DNA of 48,869 bases from an uncultured Candidatus Melainabacteria bacterium. Its GTDB lineage: Bacteria > Cyanobacteriota > Vampirovibrionia > Gastranaerophilales > Gastranaerophilaceae. Position numbers and translations under genes: made by a program. Where the stretch lies: positions 1 through 48,869 of the forward strand of contig CATLEG010000004.1 of the NCBI GenBank assembly GCA_949915775.1. Reading direction: 5' to 3'. The notes below the pieces were generated by a model. That model had not been told where the DNA came from. It ran no database searches and saw only the letters and a list, made by a program, of their open reading frames with translations. Below are positions 43,532 through 48,869 of the stretch, in pieces. Position 1 is the first letter of the stretch. Every line of letters starts with the position of its first letter.

Positions 43532-44256
43532 AATTCCTCTCTTTCATAAGTTTTTATTAATTCATAATCCCACGCCATACAACCTAAAGTCAAAATATAT
43601 ACAAGTAATACTCCGGCGATTAATCCGGATAATCTAGTAATAGCAAATTGTTGAGAAGACAATAACAAAGCAATTGAATTTATATCACCTCTATACAATA
43701 TTGCCAATATTACCCCTGCAATAAAAAATATCACGAATATAATTGCACATACCAATAAATATCCGCAGATTAAAACCAATAATCTTTTGAAAAACAATAT
43801 GATATAATCATTAAGATTTAATTTTTTCAAAAGACTAACAGCATCATTATTCTGATAATTATAAGAAAATCCCGCCTGCAACATAGTCAAAGGAACTGCA
43901 AGCAGCATTTCAAGCCCAAAAGTAAGCTGCCATTTATGCATAAAAAGTTTTACAAAAAACAATAATACACCTACAAAAAATGTAAAAAATAAGACTTTAC
44001 TAAATACCAGCTTTAACGACCTACAATCAATCTCCGGCAATTCTCTTTCATGCATGAATATTGTTTCATATCCGGTATAAAAAAGTGCAAATAAAATCGC
44101 TACAACTATATATGCAACTTTTTGCAAAGGAGAAATTGATGCTCCAGAGTTTACAAAAGCCTCAAAAACACCGACAATTCCGCAAATAGAAAACAATGTT
44201 AATTGTCTGTGAAAAACATCATCTCCTGAAAATAACCTTTTTAAACCTTCTATCAT
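43528..44256 (-). CDS. Polytopic membrane protein (DUF4013-like), first of a related pair
   Basis: A 242-aa membrane protein with about six helices. It starts with GLKRLFSGDD, like the GVKRIYSG of the downstream gene, and has RELPEIDCRS where the partner has LLPEIDSKP. The remaining sequence has diverged, and the Gly-rich end of the partner is missing. The stop overlaps the downstream start by four bases. It diverges from prfB across 71 bases. Function unknown. Confidence 0.7.
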   Translation of the reverse strand: MIEGLKRLFSGDDVFHRQLTLFSICGIVGVFEAFVNSGASISPLQKVAYIVVAILFALFYTGYETIFMHERELPEIDCRSLKLVFSKVLFFTFFVGVLLFFVKLFMHKWQLTFGLEMLLAVPLTMLQAGFSYNYQNNDAVSLLKKLNLNDYIILFFKRLLVLICGYLLVCAIIFVIFFIAGVILAILYRGDINSIALLLSSQQFAITRLSGLIAGVLLVYILTLGCMAWDYELIKTYEREEL

Positions 44257-44293
44257 CTATCCTCCATACAAATTATAACATTTTTTTGAACAA

Positions 44294-44321
44294 TTGCAAG
44301 AATATATTTTTTTAGTAAAAT
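44294..44321 (+). promoter_or_regulatory. prfB promoter, leaderless geometry
   Basis: TTGCAA, a 16-base spacer and TAAAAT, ending six bases before the prfB ATG, with no ribosome binding site in the short gap. Confidence 0.55.
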
Positions 44322-44327
44322 TATTTT

Positions 44328-45410
44328 ATGGATATAGAATTAAAACAGCAATATAACGCGTTAAAAACCAGATTTGATAAAATAAACACATTTGATACAG
44401 AAACATTAAAAAAAGATTTGTTAGCTCTTGAAGAGAAAATGCAAACTCCGGAAATCTGGGCAAACCAGAAAAAAGCATCAGAATTAGGTACTCAAATTCG
44501 AGAAATCAAAGACAATCTTGAATTTATTACAAAATGGCAGGGAGTATTAGACGACACTTCAATTGCATTGGAAATTCAAGATGAAGATTTACTTGAAGAA
44601 TGTACTCAAAATCTTGCAAAAATGGAAAAAGCATTAGACAAATTTGAAGTAAAACAAATGTTATCAGGCGAATATGATGATGCGGATGCAATTTTAACTA
44701 TTAATGCCGGAGCCGGCGGTACAGATGCGCAAGACTGGGCTAGTCTGTTACTTAGAATGTATACAAGATGGGTTGAAAGTAAAGGTTGGAAATTTGAACT
44801 TTTAGATAAACTTGATGGAGATGAAGCCGGTATTAAATCAGCAACAATAAAAATTATCGGAAAATATGCGTTCGGTTATGCAAAAGCTGAAAAAGGAGTT
44901 CATAGACTTGTCAGAATTTCTCCATTCAATGCCAACGGCAAACGTCAAACAAGTTTTGCCTCAGTTGAAGTTTCACCGATTATAGAAGATTTTGAAAAAA
45001 CAATAGTAATTCCGCCCGAAGAATTAGAAATTGATACAATGCGTTCAGGCGGTGCAGGCGGTCAAAATGTCAACAAAGTTGAAACTGCCGTCAGGATTTT
45101 ACATAAACCTACAGGAATTGTCGTAAAATGTCAGCAAGAACGTTCTCAATTACAAAACAAAGAAAATGCAATGCAAATTCTTGCCTCAAAACTTCTTGCA
45201 ATAAGACAGGAAGAACACGAAAAGAAACTTGCAGAACTTAAAGGCGAAAATGTTGATATTAATTTCGGTTCACAAATTCGTTCTTATGTATTCCATCCTT
45301 ATAAAATGGTTAAAGACCATAGAACAGGATATGAAGTTAGCAATGTTGATGCCGTAATGGATGGGGATTTGGACGAATTTATTGAAACATACCTAAAAAT
45401 AAATATTTGA
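44328..45410 (+). CDS. prfB: Peptide chain release factor 2
   Basis: Recognises UAA and UGA stop codons and triggers peptide release. The stop-reading tripeptide SPF is in [16 protein letters not shown], the GGQ hydrolysis motif is in [15 protein letters not shown], and the N-terminal helical domain is complete. At 360 aa it is the normal length. The programmed +1 frameshift with an in-frame UGA, which controls prfB in many bacteria, is absent: the region that aligns with it reads continuously through [12 protein letters not shown]. No Shine-Dalgarno sequence is present, and a promoter lies right before the ATG. holA and holB follow closely. Confidence 0.96.
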   Translation: MDIELKQQYNALKTRFDKINTFDTETLKKDLLALEEKMQTPEIWANQKKASELGTQIREIKDNLEFITKWQGVLDDTSIALEIQDEDLLEECTQNLAKMEKALDKFEVKQMLSGEYDDADAILTINAGAGGTDAQDWASLLLRMYTRWVESKGWKFELLDKLDGDEAGIKSATIKIIGKYAFGYAKAEKGVHRLVRISPFNANGKRQTSFASVEVSPIIEDFEKTIVIPPEELEIDTMRSGGAGGQNVNKVETAVRILHKPTGIVVKCQQERSQLQNKENAMQILASKLLAIRQEEHEKKLAELKGENVDINFGSQIRSYVFHPYKMVKDHRTGYEVSNVDAVMDGDLDEFIETYLKINI

Positions 45411-45435
45411 TAATCTTGCTTGTTTTTGATAATAA
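45407..45435 (+). promoter_or_regulatory. Possible holA promoter, leaderless geometry
   Basis: TTGATA, a 17-base spacer and TAATAA, ending six bases before the holA ATG. It overlaps the prfB stop codon. No Shine-Dalgarno sequence precedes holA. Confidence 0.4.
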
Positions 45436-45441
45436 TTAGTT

Positions 45442-46398
45442 ATGGGAATTTACTTTTTTTACGGCGAAGAAGATTATAATATAGAACAAGAAATTAACAA
45501 GCTTAAAAAAGGACTTGATAAAAATTTTCTTGAAATGAGTTATAAAACTTATGACAATCCAAAATTTGCCGATTTAATTTCTATACTGCGCTCTCAGCCT
45601 ATGATGTTTGGGAAAATGCTTATTATTATTAATTGTTTTGATTATTTTTTCAAGAATTTTGAAGACAATGAAATCAAAGAAATAGAAAAAGCATTAGAAG
45701 ATAATAACGATAATCTTGATATTGCATTTGTTGCAGAAGTTCCGCATGATAGCATCAAAAAAATTGACAGCCGAAAAAAATTATTCAAACTTCTAAAAAA
45801 ATATAACAGCGTAGAATGTGCTGTTATACCAACCTACAAAACAGCCGAATTAGAAAGCTGGATTACAAAACAAGGAAAATCTAAAGACATAAAACTTGAT
45901 AAAAATGCTCTGACTGCACTCATTTCACAAGTTGGAAACAATCTTCGCCAAATTGATAAAGAACTGGATAAATTAAAATTATTTGCTTATCCAAAAAATA
46001 TTATCACTTCAGATATGGTTAAGGAAATTTGTATTTCTAACGAAGATTTATTTGCTTTTTCTGACTTTTTAATGGAGAACGAAAAGGACAAAGCTCTTTT
46101 AGAATACAGAAAACTGTTAGATTCAAGATATCCGTTAGAAATTTTATCAACACTACAGACAATGACCAGACGCTGGATTATTTTAAAAGCAAAAGGCAAA
46201 ACTTCAACACCAATGGAACTTTCCAGACTGACCGGCATGCATGAATATGTTGTAAAATTAACATTACAACGTCTAAGAAAAAACAATCTTAAAGATTTGG
46301 TCAGATTAAAACAAAATCTCGCAGATGCAGAATATAAAATCAAATCAGGTTTAGTATTAGATGTAGAAAAAGAGGTTGAAAATGCACTCTTTAGATGA
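45442..46398 (+). CDS. holA: DNA polymerase III subunit delta
   Basis: The clamp-loader subunit that opens the sliding clamp during replication. The N-terminus IYFFYGEEDYNIEQEINKL is typical of delta (a degenerate P-loop region), and LRSQPMMFGKMLIIINC corresponds to the clamp-opening helix and strand. The middle has NLRQIDKELDKLKLFA and the C-terminal collar domain AEYKIKSGL. At 318 aa the length is normal. holB overlaps its 3' end by 17 bases, so the two clamp-loader subunits are translationally linked. Confidence 0.9.
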   Translation: MGIYFFYGEEDYNIEQEINKLKKGLDKNFLEMSYKTYDNPKFADLISILRSQPMMFGKMLIIINCFDYFFKNFEDNEIKEIEKALEDNNDNLDIAFVAEVPHDSIKKIDSRKKLFKLLKKYNSVECAVIPTYKTAELESWITKQGKSKDIKLDKNALTALISQVGNNLRQIDKELDKLKLFAYPKNIITSDMVKEICISNEDLFAFSDFLMENEKDKALLEYRKLLDSRYPLEILSTLQTMTRRWIILKAKGKTSTPMELSRLTGMHEYVVKLTLQRLRKNNLKDLVRLKQNLADAEYKIKSGLVLDVEKEVENALFR

Positions 46399-47248
46399 AT
46401 CTATAAGAACAAAATATCCATTTTTAATTAAATATTTTAACAATGCTGTAAATAATGAAAACATGGCACATTGTATACTATTTTACGGCTCAGATATTCA
46501 AGCCCAATACGATTTAGCACTTGAAATTTCAAGATTACTTAATTGCAAAGGCACTCATGATGAGTTTTGTAATTGTTTGAACTGTAAATGGATTAGAGAA
46601 AACAATCACCCTGCCGTTCTTACAATTTCAAAAGTTGACAACAAGCCGTCAGATGACACCTCAAAAACCGTTATTTCTATTGATCAGGCAAGAATGATTA
46701 AAAACGATTTACTAATCACATCAGATTATCATAGAGTTTTAATCTTTTGTGACAGAGACAAAAATGGCAACATTTGCGGACTTAATCAACAAACTTTTCA
46801 GGCAGATGCGGCAAATGCATTACTTAAAACTTTTGAAGAACCGCCTTCAAATACGACTTTTTTCTTTTTAACAAAAGATAAGTCCGATATGATTACAACA
46901 GTTGTTTCAAGAGCGCAAAGTTTTTATGTTCCGTCGATGAAAGATGAAGATTGTGATTTTTCTGATGTAAAAGATGTTATGGATGGCTATCTGGAATTAG
47001 AGCGCAATGAAGTATTAGAGTTTAATGATAAAGTTTTAGAACTTGCTAGAATGATTGATCCTGAACAAATTTTCACCCAAATGCAAAACTATATAAAAGC
47101 ATTACTGCTTTCAAATATAGATAATTCCTCAATCAAAGTAAAGTTAATTTCCGATATCAAAGCACTGGAAACCGCAAAAAAAGAATCCAGATTAAACATG
47201 AATATTCAAACTGTTGTTGAAACTTTAGGGTTTAAATTAATACTGTAA
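46382..47248 (+). CDS. holB: DNA polymerase III subunit delta'
   Basis: The delta' clamp-loader subunit, an AAA+ protein. Typical segments are MAHCILFYG at the start, the zinc-binding cysteines in LNCKGTHDEFCNCLNC, VISIDQARMIKNDL, and the sensor region NALLKTFEEPPSNTTFFFLT with VVSRAQSF. Where active ATPases have GxxGxGKT, this reads GSDIQAQYD, so it cannot bind ATP in the usual way, which is common in delta'. The track starts at a TTG. The ATG at 46382 with AGAGG six bases upstream is preferred. It overlaps holA by 17 bases. Confidence 0.92.
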   Translation: MHSLDESIRTKYPFLIKYFNNAVNNENMAHCILFYGSDIQAQYDLALEISRLLNCKGTHDEFCNCLNCKWIRENNHPAVLTISKVDNKPSDDTSKTVISIDQARMIKNDLLITSDYHRVLIFCDRDKNGNICGLNQQTFQADAANALLKTFEEPPSNTTFFFLTKDKSDMITTVVSRAQSFYVPSMKDEDCDFSDVKDVMDGYLELERNEVLEFNDKVLELARMIDPEQIFTQMQNYIKALLLSNIDNSSIKVKLISDIKALETAKKESRLNMNIQTVVETLGFKLIL

Positions 47249-47815
47249 TTATTTTTTAATTGCTTTTAAAATTTTTGTAGTATCCGGCAAGACTGCTTTT
47301 GTTTTATTCGCAGCATTACTAACATTTTCAATTAACGGTTTTACCGCATTTTTCTGAGGTACTGTTCTACTTTCCAAATAAGCTATTGTTGCAGTAGATA
47401 AAAGAAGTAAAAAAGAAATAATACCAAAAGCACGATTATTACTTTGTGTATTTTTTATACCACTTTTAATATCTGAAATTTTAAACTCGGAATTTTTATC
47501 ATACTCACCTATATCAATTCTATCAGAATAAATATGAGCCCTGTCTATTCCCGTTCCGGTTTCTCTAAGCCCTTTATATCCGCTTAAATAAACAGAATCG
47601 CCGGAATGAGGACGAATCATAAAGTCAATACCTTTTTTCGTTTTATAAAAACCTTCCGCAGTTTGTCCGTTAAATTCCTCTAAAGGCTTTCTCATAGCTG
47701 TTTTTATAGAATTAACAAGTGCATCTTGAACCTGATTATATTTTACATTTCTAAGTTTATAAATTCCGGTAAAATTTGCTTTATTATTCTGATTATCTGC
47801 TGCATAAATTTTCAT
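47249..47815 (-). CDS. Unknown single-pass membrane protein with N-terminal NFTG motif
   Basis: A 188-aa protein of no known family. The N-terminus MKIYAADNQNNKANFTGIYKL is polar, without a signal peptide, and carries NFTG at about residues 14-17. A soluble alpha/beta part follows. One hydrophobic helix lies near the C-terminus (AFGIISFLLLLSTATIAYL, about 129-147), followed by a Lys-rich tail. The topology suggests a tail-proximal anchor with most of the chain on one side. It abuts holB tail to tail with no gap and lies 30 bases downstream of pyrF, with which it may be co-transcribed. Confidence 0.68.
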   Translation of the reverse strand: MKIYAADNQNNKANFTGIYKLRNVKYNQVQDALVNSIKTAMRKPLEEFNGQTAEGFYKTKKGIDFMIRPHSGDSVYLSGYKGLRETGTGIDRAHIYSDRIDIGEYDKNSEFKISDIKSGIKNTQSNNRAFGIISFLLLLSTATIAYLESRTVPQKNAVKPLIENVSNAANKTKAVLPDTTKILKAIKK

Positions 47816-47845
47816 ATTATTTCTTTCTAAATTATTATTATATAA

Positions 47846-48610
47846 TTAATTAATATTTTTATCAGCTAATGCGGTTTCAATTTCATCAATAATTAGCTTT
47901 GCCGCAGCAATTCTATTTTCAGCAGTCGTAATCGGTCTGCCAACAACCATATAATCGACACCTGATAAAATCGCATCACGCGGAGTATCTACTCTTACCT
48001 GATCATTTACAGAAGACCAGGTTGGACGTGTTGCCGGACATAGAATTATAAAATCTTCACCAATTTCTTTTCTAATACGCTTTGCCTCTTCCGCACTAGC
48101 TACAACACCGTCTAATCCGGTTTCTCGTGCTACTTTTGCAAGCTGTAAAACAAAATCTTCTATATTTTTATCTACACACAATTCTGTAGTCAATGTTTTT
48201 TGTCCAAAACTTGATAATAATGTGACACCTAAAATTGTTGGAGGTTCTAAACCATAGGATTTTGCCGCGGCGCGTGAAGCTTTTACTACAGCTGATGTCA
48301 TTTTAGACCCGCCCTGAATATGAACATTAAAGAAATTTACATTATTTTTCACAAGACTAATACATGCTTTTTGAACAGAATGTGGAATATCATGAAATTT
48401 ACTGTCATAATAACATTTAGCACCATGTTCTTCCAAAAGTCTAAAAGCTTCAAATCCATAATTAACAATAAGAGGCAGACCAATTTTAAAATAACCTACA
48501 TAATCTTTAAGTTCTTTTACAAGCTCTTCAGCCTCTTTTAAATTATCAACATCTAACGCCAAAATTATGCGGTCTTTTGCATTTACAGGTTTTTCAATCA
48601 TAGCAGACAT
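47846..48610 (-). CDS. pyrF: Orotidine 5'-phosphate decarboxylase
   Basis: Catalyses the last step of UMP synthesis. It is a TIM-barrel protein with LALDVDNLKEAEEL at the first strand and the catalytic tetrad motif in YYDSKFHDIPHSV (Asp-x-Lys-x-x-Asp, about residues 69-74). FFNVHIQGG, CPATRPTW and VVGRPIT complete the phosphate-binding site. At 254 aa it is of normal size. The exact start is uncertain between ATG at 48610 and the in-frame ATG at 48601, since only a weak GGT precedes them. Confidence 0.95.
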   Translation of the reverse strand: MSAMIEKPVNAKDRIILALDVDNLKEAEELVKELKDYVGYFKIGLPLIVNYGFEAFRLLEEHGAKCYYDSKFHDIPHSVQKACISLVKNNVNFFNVHIQGGSKMTSAVVKASRAAAKSYGLEPPTILGVTLLSSFGQKTLTTELCVDKNIEDFVLQLAKVARETGLDGVVASAEEAKRIRKEIGEDFIILCPATRPTWSSVNDQVRVDTPRDAILSGVDYMVVGRPITTAENRIAAAKLIIDEIETALADKNIN

Positions 48611-48694
48611 ATTTTACCACCGCGAAAAAAGAAAATCAACCTGTTAATTGACTTATATACAAAAAAACTTTATAAATAAAACCATTTGTAACCC

Positions 48695-48723
48695 TTGACA
48701 AACACTGAAAAATCGTAAATAAT
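48695..48723 (+). promoter_or_regulatory. Promoter of the gene at the right edge
   Basis: A perfect TTGACA, a 17-base spacer and AATAAT. This is the best -35 box noticed in the window, suggesting strong transcription. It implies a leader of about 110 bases before the ATG at 48840. Confidence 0.6.
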
Positions 48724-48730
48724 GGGTTAG

Positions 48731-48838
48731 AAGAAGAATTGAAGCTTGGAAGAACGGAAGTCAAGAGGTCAGGCTATTAAAAAAATAATTTTCTGACTTG
48801 TCATCTTCTTGCCATATGAGCAACTAAGGAGGTAAATA
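48731..48838 (+). promoter_or_regulatory. Structured 5' leader with mutually exclusive pairings
   Basis: AAGAAGA (48731) can pair with TCTTCTT (48804). CTGACTT (48793) can pair either with AAGTCA (48758) or with AGGTCAG (48766). The alternatives cannot form together. AAGGAGG follows close to the ATG. This is consistent with a regulatory leader, but no known riboswitch class is recognised. Confidence 0.4.
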
Positions 48839-48839
48839 T

Positions 48840-48869
48840 ATGTTTAACAAAACTTCACACATCGCCCCC
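48840..48869 (+). CDS. Start of a gene cut by the window edge
   Basis: ATG preceded by a perfect AAGGAGG at a good distance, with ten codons visible (MFNKTSHIAP) before the window ends. The strong promoter and ribosome binding site suggest an abundantly expressed protein. Ten residues are not enough to name it. Confidence 0.6.
   Translation, partial: MFNKTSHIAP

Noticed and set aside
45987-46343. 118-aa minus-strand ORF inside holA
   Set aside because: Antisense to holA, with no ribosome binding site and no recognisable domain.

Overview
The window is an AT-rich (roughly one third GC by eye) bacterial chromosome segment of 48.9 kb, densely packed with about 40 genes on both strands. No rRNA, tRNA, CRISPR array, transposase or phage module was found. 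The content points to a diderm with a meso-diaminopimelate cell wall: MurE with a DNPR motif, an AsmA-like envelope protein, MlaE/MlaF lipid transport, a cell-wall amidase and a pseudopilin-type protein. Together with Asn/Lys-rich lineage-specific proteins, a GH57/DUF3536 enzyme and a Firmicutes-like GSI-alpha glutamine synthetase, this suggests a Gastranaerophilales/Vampirovibrionia (Melainabacteria) gut bacterium. That assignment is an inference from style and gene content, not a search result.

Layout. Bases 1-361 hold repeat-like sequence. From 0.4 to 8.3 kb come an amidase, a small HTH protein, pepA, a WG-repeat protein, an AsmA-like protein and rlmN. From 8.3 to 10.7 kb come a YkgJ-type cysteine-cluster protein, a CoA-dehydratase-type activase and a small secreted protein. 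From 10.7 to 18.6 kb all genes lie on the plus strand: GH57, a DXS-like enzyme, a class B PBP (ftsI-like) and murE, which carries two in-frame repeat insertions. Then come glnA and a 573-base non-coding gap with a tandem hairpin array. From 20.6 to 27 kb is an accessory stretch: a 5'-nucleotidase-like protein without signal peptide, a possible papain-like cysteine protein, an OLD-type TOPRIM protein, a repeat block, and a pilin/YadA-head/peptidase S74 chimera whose reading frame is broken at a run of nine G. From 27 to 31 kb is pgpH-ybeY-dgkA and a GT2/GT-C pair. From 32.7 to 35 kb is a translationally coupled pair of unknown membrane proteins. The remainder holds mlaE-mlaF-aminotransferase, pgi, a 745-aa unknown, a PfkB kinase, two related membrane proteins, prfB-holA-holB, an NFTG-motif membrane protein, pyrF and the first codons of a further gene behind a structured leader.

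How it fits together. Envelope construction dominates: ftsI and murE for peptidoglycan, DXS-like for isoprenoids, DgkA for lipid or undecaprenol phosphorylation, MlaEF and AsmA for lipid trafficking, and GT2 plus GT-C for polyprenyl-linked sugar transfer. GH57 and Pgi serve glycan and glycolytic metabolism, and glnA serves nitrogen assimilation.

The most interesting signals are these: (1) the candidate phase-variable poly-G pilin/adhesin/S74 chimera, with a second in-frame TAG created inside a dispersed repeat near its C-terminus; (2) a short N-terminal F-[TG]-[GA] motif recurring in otherwise unrelated proteins that lack Sec signals; (3) two different dispersed repeats translated inside murE; (4) several -10 boxes lying exactly six bases before a start codon, which implies leaderless mRNAs; and (5) a hairpin array and a structured 5' leader that may be new RNAs.
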